A stretch of DNA of 64,000 bases from Gnetum montanum (lineage: Eukaryota > Streptophyta > Gnetopsida > Gnetales > Gnetaceae): contig MNCI01005867.1 in NCBI GenBank assembly GCA_015680685.1, forward strand, positions 1,069,830 to 1,133,829, read 5' to 3'. Positions 12,201-21,700 of this stretch are shown piece after piece; positions within the stretch are counted from its first letter, which is position 1, and each line of letters begins with the position of its first letter. Made by a program: the position numbers and the translations under genes. The notes beneath the pieces were generated by a model, which saw only the letters and a program-made list of their open reading frames with translations, was not told the origin of the DNA and ran no database searches.

Positions 12201-15200
12201 ACATTGTATATATCGTTACGTTCAATAAATGTAAAATATATATGATACAATTAGGTGTTAGCCTAGTGGTATGGCTCTTGGACTAGTAACCCCACAAGTT
12301 CAATTCTAGTAGATAGCACTAAGTTATAAACTTCTATAAATCTTGAGGTGTACCAATGTTTTAATTATTTCGGGTTCCAACACCTGCCACATTAAAACCA
12401 TCTTCAGAAGTTAATGACCAGATCTCACAGTTGTTCTTGTTCTCTATGATACAGTCCCATTAACCATGGCCTATGGGACTCCTATCAATCATTAAAAACA
12501 AACCCACAAATTTACTTTATGGTGAAAAGTTGTGTGGTTATTATGGTTGGAAAGGAACAACCAAACCTTCAACGCTCATAAACTACATGATCTTCATTAT
12601 ATAGTGGAGTAGGGCATAGCTAATTTCCAAAACGCAAACAAACTTGGAGGCTGCTCGATAGCATAACTTGCAATGCACAAAGTTCACTAACATGAGCCTA
12701 TGACCCACAAAGTGCTCAAAGCATTCTATGCCTACCCACTCCTCGTTGCTCATGGATGGGCCAACTATTTCAAACAGCTCCATTATTGTTCAACTTCTTG
12801 GGTGTCTTAAGCTACAAGAACCTGGCATGGTGGACGGATTTCCCATCTGGCTCAGCACCAGCCTTGTGCTGGTGGGCTACAAGGCTTCCAAACTATAACT
12901 TCATTCTTGCTCACAACAAGCGCTATAGACTAAAGGTTGTCCAACAATTCATGGGGACCTTGACCTTGCCGATGAAAAAGAAGGGCTGCTACAGACACAA
13001 TAGCTTTCCGAAAATCAGAGCAAAGTTGATGCAACACATTATCAAGAACATAACCTTTGATTCCTGTGTCTTGCACCTCACAAGGTTTAATTTCCGTATC
13101 CTGTGTGCTATAAGCTTGGGTGACCCATTGGATGCAATGAACTTGTCAGTGTAGCTGGCGACTTCCCTTACAGAGGAGTTAAGGGAAGCAACTAGAACAA
13201 GGATGCCAGATTTAGCTCATCTTGTGAAGTTCTGAAGGGGCCTCAACCTGGAGATACAACAAACCATCCTTGCACTACCATGTCAAGAGATGTGTGCAAG
13301 CGACACTGCTGCGCATGCATGCAGCCAACACTCCTTCCAGTGTCGGCATAGGATGCAGGGACCTGCTGATGAGTAATTGCTTTGTTCAGGTGTTGTTCCC
13401 CAATTTTTGTATCTGTAATTCAGAGTGTTATGTGCCTGCCTGTTTTGCTTTTTCCAGCCTAGTATGGAGGTGCTTTCAGTTGTAATCTATGTGACTTTGA
13501 TATAGCCAGTATTATTTATAGCTGTGGCAGTGCTGTTGATGCAAAAGGCATGAATAATTTGTGGTTAGGTCTTAGCCGTTTTTGGTTTGCTTGGGCCTGG
13601 AGTCCCCGGATATATAGTCATGATGTAAATCTCCATTTTTGCTGCAGAACACCCCCTGGTTAAGCTAATATGATCCACCTGCCTTTACCCGTTGGGAAAG
13701 GGAATGCATATCACTGTTCTATTTGCCTGGTTGGGAATAAAATTATTTTTTATTTTATTTAAACAAGTATTCTTGGGTCCACCCTGCTGACATGCAGGGG
13801 TGGAATCCAGGAACACTTGTTTAAATAAAATAAAATGTGATTTCATTTTCATCCAGCCAAATAGCATAAAGGTATGCATTTTGAACCTCATGCAAGTTAA
13901 GGGTTTAAGTTTCTTTTTCACTTTTAAATTATTGGTCTGAACATATACATAGAATGTTTCAGCAAGCCAAGCCTTCACAATGAATAATGATGCATACTAC
14001 CATACATAGACATGCATGGTGGTTAACACTAGGTGGGGACACTTCCATGATGTCCAAGACTACTTATGAAAGTTTCTAAAAGCTTAAGTCAAAGTTTGGG
14101 TTTGAAAGATGGAAATAAAGGGCTTCTACCCTAGAATACAAATCCAAAATGTACTTCATGCCACTGAAGGGTCTCCGGTGCTTAAATTTAGGAGTTACCA
14201 TGTTAGTAAGTAACATCCGATGCCTATTTGTTAAAGTAGGTACTTAACTTATTCCTTACATAGTTAATCTTTTTGTTTAATAGTGCATTGAGAACAATTT
14301 TGCAAACTCTCTGATCCTCAATACTCCTACCTACAGTCATTTTGACTTCTTTTCATACACTCTTCCGTAACAATATAAGTCATATCAAATAGCTCTATGA
14401 ATCACTGCATCTGATAGTTTTAGCCATCACGACCAGGAGTTATCTATACAAGTTATGTGAAAACTGTGATATGTCAATTGTCAGCTGTGAATGATATGCT
14501 AGAATAACTTGCTTTAACAAGCTATGACAGGCGAGTGTCATCTTATAGAAAAATTCAAACTGGAGCGCATCCATAAGGGGTTCATTAAATTGGTTCTCGT
14601 ATTCATGCATGATAAATTACTAACAAAACATTCTCTATTTTAAGGTCTTTAATACATTCAACTGCCTAGATAAACGATTGCATGTGTCACCCATCACCAT
14701 AAATAATAAATTCCACAACAGACAACAACGTAAATCTACAACCACAAACAGACAAATAAATGAATAATATTGTGGCAAGAAATGTTGACATTGAATCAAA
14801 AGGCTTACAGTCTCTGGCCTGCCAAATTTTTTTAGCTCCTTCTCAATCAAGTCTACCATGGCTTTGATATACCCTGCTCTCTGATACCATGATGGTATGA
14901 CAGTATGTTGCATCTTCACAAGATATTCATCCTCTCTGAAACAAATAAAATATTTATGCAAATATCATATTTTTGGGTTTACTGAATTTAGAAAATAGTA
15001 TAGACGAAAACTCTAATAAGTTCCCACATTGATTAGACAACTGAGGCAGAACCTGAAAATCTTTTCAAGCAAACGAAGGCTTGATCCACTTGTTGAGATT
15101 GAAAATTGAGGGTAAAGTGGAAGAACAACTAGCTTGGTAATTTTGTCCCTTTTGATCTGCACCAAAAATATAAAAAACAGGATCAGGTAGCATCAAGCAT

Positions 15201-18200
15201 GAAAAAAATGCTGCCAACCTATAAAATGATATTAAAGAAAATTGTAACAAGTAGCAACAACTCAGTTCACATTGTACCCATCTCATTACAATGTGCTATT
15301 AATTTTTATTAATAAACTTTTAGAATCCAAGTAAGAAGTAAACAAAAGTGAAATAAAACATAAGCTTCAAGAATGGTGGCTTAGATGGTTTAGATGTGCA
15401 AAAAAGATCAGACAACAAACCTATAAACAAAGGTTGCTCCATTACTGTTCCAAAAAAGCCACCAAAAGGAAGACCAAAGAAAACATGGGAAAAAACATTC
15501 GAAGATGATTTGAAGAAACTGCAAATAAACAAATGTCTAACTCTTCATAGAGGTAAATGTTGCAAAAGAACTCATGTAGCCAATCCCATTTTCTTGGGGT
15601 GATAATGATGAAAAGAAACTGCAGTAATAATTTTCAAATCTCTCAAGTCTACTGCATAGGAATCGTCAATAATTTTTAAAAAAACTTACCTGTTCAATTG
15701 CTTCCTCAGTAAAAGGATGCCAGTACCTCATTCCTACATAAACTTTGGCTTTTAATTTCTTATCCTCAAGAGCTCTCCTCAATGCATCAGCCTGATATAA
15801 ATAATGGCATTACACATTCTTATGTTCAGAACTTCGGAAATATTACGCAATTATGCTCTTAAGCAATTACATTAAATGTTTAAAAAATTAAAGATTTATC
15901 TGGCATTAGCTTGACTATCCAGTCAACAAGTATTATGCATGGAAACTGGGATATGTTAACGATACAGTCAGATGGGTGTCAGCCAGGCTGGCTATAAGAA
16001 CATAGACTACTTGTCCTACCAATGCAGAAAGCCACATAGACTGGAATAATATACTGAGGACTAGTATTAGGTGTTTCAGAAATCTAAAAACATTTTGTTA
16101 AATGAACTCTTGGATAACTTCAGAATACAAATAGCCACCCACCAGCCTTTTAAAAGTAAAGTCTCAGTTAATTTTGGTGATAGGGTTGATTATGGATAAC
16201 AATGCTTAAAATTTATTTAGATATTTTACTGGGGTTAAAGAATTTTATGAAAAACAATGGATGTTTCACTTTGCATTGATTACTTACAACCATTATGCTT
16301 TGATCATCTTCAATGGAACTTCGATTACCAGAAATGGCATACTGGAACTTGTGTGTTTTTTATGTTGTCCCATAACATTTTATGGAGATGCGCATTGTTT
16401 ATGAAAAGTGGTAGGAATATTACATGACGTTCCTTCACACATGAATTCCTGCTCGTGAATATTGAAAAATAATACAAAAACTTTATGTCTGCTTGCTTAA
16501 AAAAAATAAAGTTTCATTTAAAGAAACCTGTTCCTCAGTTATCCTTCTAAGAGGAGAGCCACCTCCTATGGCAGCATATCCTTCCTTGCTCTTCGGAGCT
16601 CTCATAACAGAAATGAACTGTGCCAATAATTTTTGAAGAAACCCAAACATTCTGGGTAAACGAATGATATCCTGGTACATTAATCAATACAATCAGCAGA
16701 AAATTAGTGCTCACAGCATGATCTTATATAACATTATTAAATATCAACAGAGGTCAACAAGACCTTCATTCATTAAAGAGTACAATCTTGATATGACTAA
16801 AAACAAAGTTAAATAAAAATGATAAAGAACCTGCAGTGATTCTCCAGAGATTGTGCATTCTACTAATAGCAATTTTATGACTTAAAAACATTTTAACTGC
16901 CATAAGGATCATCACATCCTCACATAATATGATGGCAACGAATAATATGAAGGAATCACTGAACATTAAGATGCCTGAAAACAAGAAGTAAAACAGAAGC
17001 GCTAGGAAAAAAAGGGCACAGTATAAGCAGCGTATGTCCAATTCATAGCATTACACTATACTACTAAAACTGCCATTTTACTAAAGTCGGACAGAAATTA
17101 TTCTTCAAAGCCTCACAAGGTAAATTGAAAAAATAACTTAAATGAATGTTTTTCTCTATTGAAGATTTTAGCTGCAGTATGATTTCAGTGGCAATCTCTA
17201 AATTGAAATAATGTAAAATGGACTCTTACTGGATCTGCAAATAAATTGAACAAAAATGGCTGTACATCCCCAAGTGTCTCTGGACCTCCAAGATTTAACA
17301 ATAGGACACCAACCTTTTCCTGATTCACAACAAAACTCTCATTTATGGAAGCATCATACTCAGTAACTGTTGCTCTTGCAGAGATGGAACCACTCTTTGC
17401 AGTCAGTTGAAACAGATTTGCATGTCCCTTGCAAGAGCTAAACTGACATGAGTCTGTTTTTGCATATTTGCTCTTACCACATGTTATGACAGAACTTGGC
17501 CTACTAGCAACTGAGTATTTGATATGCATTCTTCTAGTAGGTTGCATAATACAAACTACATTTGCAACTCTGCAGTAACATTAGGGAAACCCAGTTTCAG
17601 AGTATGCAATAAAAGCTACAAAAATTTCCAATGGTCAGAACCGCTTAGAATAATTTAACAAATTCATGCTCAAAACAATGAATCATATAGAATATAAAAA
17701 AAAACAAGTTCTCCAAATGCTAGAAATTACTTGGGATCTTAAAGATCAACCAAGAATCATGATTATTATAATTTGCTCCAACAATAACAATAACAATCCA
17801 AATGATCAGCCTTATGGTACCAACCCATTCCTACCCTTAAATTGCAACCTTTATTTTTGGACAATGAGACTAATGATGAATTTTTTAAAAATAGAACATA
17901 AGAATAAAGTGGAAATTATATACATTTAGAATAAAATAAATACTACAGATAAATACATTGCATAAATTGCAGTGATCTTCAAATAAATTGGTTTTTTGTT
18001 CTTTTTAACAGTTTTAGTTGCGGTCAATGTTTGTCCAGACAAAGTTGCTTCTAGTGGATTTTTTGAACCAAACAATTTAAATATATATATATATATATAT
18101 GAGAAATTAATATGGAGGCAAACAAATTTAAATTTACAATTTGTTTCTTCTTTGTATTTACCATCAGAATTGTGGAATATCAGCAGATTCTCCTGAAAAG

Positions 18201-21107
18201 GAAGAACTTCACTGTCTTGTTGCTATACAGACATGACATGGCAGTACTGAAAGGAAAACGGTATAGGCAAAAATTTTAAAACACACAATATATAGACATT
18301 GTCACTTATATTTGTAGTTTTCCAGTTTTGTATGTTTAAAGAAAAATATGTTGTTCCTCATTGTCTACACAATGTATATAGATATCAAAGATTTAATATT
18401 TCTGAAACTAAAACTGAAATTTTATTTATGTTCACTGAGAACCTGTTGGATCTGTCAGACCAAACCAATTTCAGAATTTCTTTTTACAGAATTTTAAAAA
18501 AAAAAAAAAAACATAACTTAGTGCTACCCACTGGAATCAAACTCGTCACCTAGGGCTTCCATGCCAAGACTCCTACCACTAAGCTAACACTTCATTCCTT
18601 ACAAGATATCTACAAGGTGTTACTTCAGAATGATGGTAAGATGCTTGTTTCTTAGGTCATAAGGCCTAGGTTCAAGCCTGGGCACAGCCGCTCAAAAATA
18701 TATGTGTTGGCCCTTCCGAGACCTGCTTGGCAGGACAAGCATTGAGCCTTCAGGTAATAACCTTTTTAATCTACAAGGTGTTACTTTAAATGCCTTAGGT
18801 CCTGTAAATCTTAAAATTGTCATAGCTTAGTGAAATTATTCTTTGTTCAGTAGATAACCCACTAGTAGTTAACATTGTCATAGTGAAAATTTGTCTACTC
18901 AATTCACTTTGAAACTTCCTTCTTATACTGCATAAATGTCAAACTCTAATAGTCTTTGAATTTAAAATCCATATTTCTTTTATGAGTGCTCTTGTAGCAT
19001 TAAAGTAGGTTACTAAAAGAAACGTAGCATGTCAGAGTTATGTAAAAGAAAATGAAATCAAACAACAAATAGAAGAATATTCCATATATCTGAACTCTGA
19101 TATATTTAGTTCAAATAATGACAAGAGAAGTATGAGTTCATATCCATATGGTCATATTCATTTAAAATGTTAAATAGTCACATTTGTTCACTATCAATAT
19201 GACCATAATTAAAAATTTCTGATAAAGTCACTTTGACTAATGAACTCACGAGTTTGGAATTCTAAATCATTATCATCATCCTAGCCTTGCCCTAACAAAA
19301 TAGGGTCATCTTAGTTGAAAATTCTAAATGATGAAATTAAATCTAACTGATATTGTAGTGCATTACTTTACATATCCACTTATAAAAATTTGCATTTTCC
19401 AGGGGAAGTCAAGAAAAGGTTTCAATAATTACATCACCTAAAGGAATAAAGTTACAAAATATTTAATTTGATATTTGTAAAATTAGAATAATAATAAATT
19501 AAATCACTTAATTCTCAATTACAACAATAGTTAGAATGTTTTTTTTTTAAATTAAACATTAAAGAAATTTTAGAAATTGCAATAGTAAACACTAAAGAGT
19601 AATAGCATTGAAGACATATTACTTGCTTTCCGAAGACAAGTGGCCATAATTGTGAGAGAATTCAACTTCTGCAACCCCACCTTCAAACCATCCTCTTGTG
19701 CTGGCCTGCAGTGACGATGATAGCCTATCCCCTACGTGGGAGAAATTAAACTTCAGCTGACAATTAAAATGCAAAGAATTCGCATAAACATGTTTTCAGC
19801 CATCAGTCATTAAATGAGATACTAAATGCACTTTGGGAAAATTTCAATTACGTTAAAAATTAATTAACTTTTGTTCGTACTAAACCAACAGTTTTTACTG
19901 TGTTCAGTTTCAGGAAAAACATATTAACAGTAAGACTCATTATAATCATGGATGTTGGGCCTGTCTATCTAAGGAACACCGTGATGATAGGGATCTAAAT
20001 CACACTCCCATGTAGTTGGGATAACGCTAAAATGATGATGCCGATGATCTAAGATGGGTTCCTCTCCACCTGGAAAAAAATTTGAAGATAACATTATAAA
20101 TTATTACACTGGTATACTTCCATCACCACACCTGGCCAACCTTTTAACGTTTCGCCAGTGCCGATTCTTTTTTTCCCTTGGCTGTAGTAGCTCTCTTGCA
20201 TCACTTCAGCCTACTTGGCAGTTTAAAGGCTGTATAATCACCACTAAATTGACAAAACGGGACTGCTTTTATTTAAAAATTACTAAATTCTTGGACTCAC
20301 GATTAAAGTTCTTGCAATAGATTATTCACTACCAGTCATTCTAAAGATTATAGTGTTTTGACAGTCTAACTTGTTTTTGTAATTAAACCGTTTCAAACTC
20401 TCCTTGATTGCGTTTGGTTTTCCTAACGCCCATTTTAAATTTGTTTTATATCCGGCAACTTCCTTTAATCCGTGAACATTGTCTATTTACCCATTCTTGT
20501 TGTAAAAAAGCAATCCTATATTTCCGAGTTTTACAAAGACTTTGTTTTGTTATTAAGATATTACAGAGATTTTACAAAATTTCGACTTTCCTTATATTTG
20601 ATCTATCTCCCTGACTCGTTCATTTTCGATTTCATTTCGAATTCGACAAAGCTTTTTTTATCTATTTATTTTTGGTTGTGAAAGAGAAATGTCAAGTTTG
20701 CTATAACCATTTCGACTTTCCTTCTTATCCTTGGTCACTCTCCCTGAATCATTCAGTTTCGATAAAATTCACTAGACACCTGTTTCTGTGTTCCGATTAG
20801 ATTGTCTTCTTAACATTAGCCTCTTCATCTTCGGTATAGTTCACCAATACTTGAAACTAAATTACTTGTGAGCTCTAGGTAGCTATCCTGTAAAAGGATA
20901 AACCACACTCCTCCATGTTTCCGATAAATCGTATGCAAAAGCCAAGAAGGACAAAATAACTGTTCCAGACACTGCGTGATTTCTCAAACAAAGCACAAAA
21001 CATTCAAGCTGGAAGGGCAGAGTTAGCTTTAAAATGAAAATCAACTCCAATAAGCGTAGACTGTAGAGCAACTCACATTGGGGTGCAGTAAAGTTCAGCA
21101 GAGCCAT
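135..21107 (-). CDS. FC2: Ferrochelatase gene, N-terminal 370 codons in eight exons (C-terminus outside window)
   Basis: Ferrochelatase inserts Fe2+ into protoporphyrin IX, the last step of heme synthesis; plant enzymes of this type act in plastids. Joining 21107-21077, 19731-19623, 17569-17230, 16671-16528, 15791-15690, 15156-15053, 14935-14809 and 287-135 gives one open frame of 370 codons, with GT donors, AG acceptors and matching phases at every junction. Residues 1-130 are Ser/Thr/Lys-rich, as in a transit peptide. Family motifs follow in order: [12 protein letters not shown] (133-144), [11 protein letters not shown] (191-201), YVGMRYW (226-232), and FFSAHGVP with the metal-site His at 327. 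The later catalytic Glu region and any C-terminal LHC-like segment would lie left of base 1. The FC2 assignment rests on remembered resemblance to the plant FC2 type rather than FC1 and is less certain than the enzyme identity. No stop or frameshift interrupts the joined exons, so it looks functional as far as it can be seen. Confidence 0.93.
478..600 (-). mobile_element. tRNA-derived SINE-like copy
   Basis: On the minus strand an A-box-like TGGTCAGGTGG (580-590) is followed by a B-box-like GGTTTAAAGCC (537-547), each one base off the polymerase III consensus. The sequence does not fold as an intact tRNA. The body downstream is unassigned, so the boundaries are approximate. Confidence 0.45.
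960..1973 (+). mobile_element. RTE-type LINE, left half (endonuclease end and start of RT), degenerate
   Basis: At 968-1171 the translation reads [17 protein letters not shown] followed by [18 protein letters not shown], the C-terminal endonuclease region of plant RTE LINEs. At 1693-1973 [20 protein letters not shown] matches the start of RTE reverse transcriptase. Stops and frameshifts lie between the two. The element is cut at 1973 by chromovirus G1, and the coding sequence resumes at 7358. Confidence 0.75.
1974..2571 (-). repeat. G1 3' LTR
   Basis: 598 bp, nearly collinear with 6751-7352. Sense start is TGTCAC and end is GTGATA. U3 holds a direct repeat of about 80 bp (2311-2390, 2391-2471 and a partial third). 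A TATAAATA box on the minus strand lies at 2171-2178. Confidence 0.92.
2572..2587 (-). other. G1 polypurine tract
   Basis: Minus-strand GGTGGAGGTGGGTT directly precedes the 3' LTR start TGTCAC. The pol frame reads through it as a Gly-rich tail. Confidence 0.75.
2590..3702 (-). pseudogene. G1 integrase with C-terminal chromodomain, broken
   Basis: The integrase core reads [14 protein letters not shown] and [16 protein letters not shown] (3453-3698). The rest follows in other frames, with a [11 protein letters not shown]-like end of the catalytic core near 3380. A chromodomain at about 2600-2740 has [10 protein letters not shown], a stop, then [14 protein letters not shown]. The stop replaces the Trp of the QWKG aromatic-cage motif. 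Chromodomains target integration to marked chromatin. Confidence 0.82.
3831..5243 (-). pseudogene. G1 reverse transcriptase and RNase H, broken
   Basis: RT motifs in order: [48 protein letters not shown] and [13 protein letters not shown]. The active site is YLGD (4554-4565) in place of the usual Y-x-D-D. The connection and RNase H follow with [29 protein letters not shown] and [17 protein letters not shown]. The missing catalytic Asp and several stops make it inactive. Confidence 0.88.
5299..5811 (-). pseudogene. G1 zinc knuckle and aspartic protease, broken
   Basis: A CCHC-like knuckle [13 protein letters not shown] lies around 5770-5810. The protease follows with [10 protein letters not shown], where families normally have D-[ST]-G-A, and then LILGVEFF. 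Frames change between the knuckle and the protease. Confidence 0.8.
5812..6723 (-). pseudogene. G1 gag, broken
   Basis: It begins [17 protein letters not shown] at 6723, 14 bases past the primer site. A coiled-coil N-terminus (to about 6424) is followed by a retrotransposon gag domain, with [23 protein letters not shown] and [11 protein letters not shown] around 6300-6100. Downstream comes a Lys/Gly-rich basic stretch. It is interrupted by stops near 6424, 6375 and 6025. Gag would form the virus-like particle. Confidence 0.85.
6737..6748 (-). other. G1 primer-binding site for initiator tRNA-Met
   Basis: Minus-strand TGGTATCAGAGC starts two bases after the 5' LTR end. This is the standard plant initiator-Met primer site. 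Confidence 0.9.
6751..7352 (-). repeat. G1 5' LTR
   Basis: 602 bp copy of the LTR. The sense start reads TATCAC instead of TGTCAC, a one-base change compared with the other LTR. The TATAAATA box on the minus strand is at 6954-6961. Confidence 0.92.
7358..7760 (+). mobile_element. RTE-type LINE, right half (RT core), degenerate
   Basis: It resumes directly after the G1 target duplication with [22 protein letters not shown] motif A follows as [13 protein letters not shown] (around 7586), then [12 protein letters not shown] and MYNRAIA. Frames shift several times. It is truncated before the catalytic F-A-D-D box. Confidence 0.75.
7790..10670 (+). mobile_element. L1-type LINE, degenerate, 5' truncated
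   Basis: A Pro/Lys-rich stretch (8015-8203) may be the end of ORF1. The endonuclease region (8340-9020) shows a VILLQETK motif, an NVYRLVLN segment and a GDW. The RT (9650-10668) reads [48 protein letters not shown] and HADDTLIFF near 10270, then NIYLGQPIF. Many stops interrupt it. No poly(A) tail or target duplication could be fixed. Confidence 0.8.
10680..12143. other. Intronic sequence, nothing recognised
   Basis: AT-rich with no long open frame and no motif or repeat that I can name. The first part may be the 3' untranslated end of the L1 LINE. Confidence 0.5.
12144..12249. repeat. Near-perfect inverted repeat (hairpin, 48 bp arms)
   Basis: Arms at 12144-12191 and 12202-12249 are complementary with only a few mismatches around a 10-base loop. 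It starts TGTATCATATAT and ends with the inverse. It may be a small MITE or fold-back. No clear target duplication. Confidence 0.8.
12252..12375 (+). mobile_element. tRNA-derived SINE, family S1
   Basis: Perfect A-box consensus TAGCCTAGTGG (12259-12269) and B-box-like AGTTCAATTCT (12297-12307), followed by TAGCACTAAGTTATA. The same head and tail motif recurs in reverse at 18512-18600, which supports a dispersed family rather than a tRNA gene. Confidence 0.7.
12376..13705. other. Intronic sequence, nothing recognised
   Basis: Moderately GC-richer than its surroundings, with a 132-codon open frame at 12756-13154 that shows no known motif. No splice or start evidence supports a gene. Confidence 0.45.
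13706..13877. mobile_element. Fold-back MITE, 172 bp
   Basis: The two halves are inverted copies. The inner arms at about 13748-13786 and 13793-13832 share ATTTTATTTAAACAAG and a CCACCC-TGC end around a 6-base loop. The outer arms continue with TATTTG(C/G)CTGG out to GCATA at both ends. Flanking duplication is unclear. Confidence 0.7.
14809..14935 (-). CDS. Ferrochelatase exon 7
   Basis: A 127-nt exon completes Arg277 and encodes residues 278-319, including [14 protein letters not shown]. The acceptor is GTTTCAG. The donor GTAAGC opens the very long intron 7. Confidence 0.94.
15053..15156 (-). CDS. Ferrochelatase exon 6
   Basis: A 104-nt exon encodes residues 243-276 plus two bases of Arg277. 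It contains [19 protein letters not shown], the conserved porphyrin-binding region. The acceptor is GGTGCAG. The donor GTTCTG is weak beyond the invariant GT, but the phase fits the next exon. Confidence 0.94.
15690..15791 (-). CDS. Ferrochelatase exon 5
   Basis: A 102-nt phase-0 exon encodes residues 209-242, including [18 protein letters not shown], a highly conserved ferrochelatase segment. The acceptor is ATATCAG and the donor is GTAAGT. Confidence 0.95.
16528..16671 (-). CDS. Ferrochelatase exon 4
   Basis: A 144-nt phase-0 exon encodes residues 161-208. It starts [14 protein letters not shown] and includes the family signature [11 protein letters not shown] followed by RRITEEQ. The acceptor is TACCAG and the donor is GTTTCT. 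Confidence 0.95.
17230..17569 (-). CDS. Ferrochelatase exon 3 (end of transit peptide, first catalytic-domain motif)
   Basis: This 340-nt exon encodes residues 47-160. The first part ([13 protein letters not shown]...) is Ser/Lys/Cys-rich leader. From residue 133 it enters the conserved ferrochelatase core with [12 protein letters not shown] and [11 protein letters not shown]. The acceptor is CTGCAG and the donor is GTAAGA directly after the Asp-Pro codons. An in-frame Met at 17547 could be a secondary start, but the frame stays open to the acceptor. Confidence 0.92.
18081..18100. repeat. (AT)n microsatellite
   Basis: Ten AT units in ferrochelatase intron 2. Confidence 0.95.
18512..18600 (-). 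mobile_element. tRNA-derived SINE, family S1, with adjacent T-run on the minus strand
   Basis: Minus-strand A box TAGCTTAGTGG (18576-18586) and B box AGTTTGATTCC (18533-18543), then GGGTAGCACTAAGTTATG and a run of T. It shares its head and the TAGCACTAAGTTAT motif with the copy at 12252. Confidence 0.7.
18625..18770 (+). mobile_element. Second SINE-like element, different body
   Basis: A perfect B box AGGTTCAAGCC (18668-18678) with a weak A-box region TGGTAAGATGC upstream. The body CTGGGCACAGCCGCTC does not match family S1. It directly follows the S1 copy. Confidence 0.45.
19623..19731 (-). CDS. Ferrochelatase exon 2 (transit peptide region)
   Basis: This 109-nt exon runs from a TACGTAG acceptor to a GTAATA donor and encodes residues 11-47, beginning [14 protein letters not shown]. 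The 2-base start and 2-base end fit exons 1 and 3. It belongs to the poorly conserved N-terminal region. The call depends on phase consistency and an open frame, not on a known motif. Confidence 0.6.
21077..21107 (-). CDS. Ferrochelatase exon 1 (start codon)
   Basis: A 31-nt coding exon encodes [10 protein letters not shown] plus the first base of Trp11. The start is ATGGC, a good plant context. It ends at a canonical GTGAGT donor. The exon was chosen because its one-base overhang is completed exactly by exon 2. There is no homology evidence for it by itself, because transit peptides are poorly conserved. Confidence 0.6.
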
Positions 21108-21700
21108 CGAGAACAACGTAATGCTTGCAAAAAGCGCCGATGCAAAACGATGTTGGGCAACGCAAAATGCAAACCTCAGGCCGACCTTTCACTGAGTTTT
21201 ATTGAAGCTCTGCTTGTAGCAAGTGACAGTGATAGGCATGTCCCTTGAATCCATGCTTTCTGGCTCCAAACCTGATTGCACCAAATTCTGCCACGCGGCG
21301 ACATAAACGAATTGCTCGCATTTTCAACCGACGATAATTCACCTACGTATATTGGTTTGTGTGGCATGGATAAGCGCCAAGAGAAATTTTATCGTGCCCG
21401 TTGACATAATGCTATGGATAAACCCCTGCGAGATTTCACGCGAATATAGGCAAGGAATTATTGTCTGATGTGCTCCATGAACATAACCGGTGAGATCAAT
21501 GGATTCGACGAAGCAGTAAAATAACACTTCGTTCTGTGAGGAGAAAACGCAAGTGGGTAGGGCATGACCTTGCTGGCAAAAGTTATAATTGTCCCCATTA
21601 GGCAGTAAAAAGCCTATGGCCGTGCTATGGTCATGCATCGCTCATGCTGAAGCATGATATGTTCCCAAATGAATATTATGGCATGGGCATCATAGGCTAG
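21108..21700 (-). promoter_or_regulatory. Ferrochelatase 5' flank (untranslated leader and likely promoter)
   Basis: This is the sequence directly upstream of the ATG at 21107 on the minus strand. It is less AT-rich than the sequence further out. A CCAAT followed by ATATACGTA lies near 21340-21355 and AT-rich TATA-like stretches near 21385 and 21585. None is strong enough to fix the transcription start. Confidence 0.35.

Larger units (their letters stand above)
288..14808 (-). other. Ferrochelatase intron 7, 14.5 kb, filled with transposable elements
   Basis: The intron lies between the donor after residue 319 and the acceptor before residue 320. It contains the elements listed separately between 478 and 13877. 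The other introns are 117 to 2053 nt long (introns 1-6), so this one accounts for most of the gene length. Stretches 288-477, 601-960, 10680-12143, 12376-13705 and 13878-14808 show no recognisable gene or repeat. Confidence 0.9.

Noticed and set aside
12259-12307. Possible tRNA gene
   Set aside because: A and B boxes are present but no acceptor stem pairing is seen, and the sequence is shared with another dispersed copy, so it is a SINE head.
12756-13154. 132-codon open frame in ferrochelatase intron 7
   Set aside because: No motif, no splice sites examined that would make it an exon, and opposite strand to the host gene.
17666-17929. 87-codon plus-strand frame beside ferrochelatase exon 3
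   Set aside because: AT-rich, low complexity (Asn runs), lies in intron 2 antisense to the gene.
135-21107. Ferrochelatase as a processed or dead pseudogene
   Set aside because: It has introns, consistent splice phases at all seven junctions and no internal stop.
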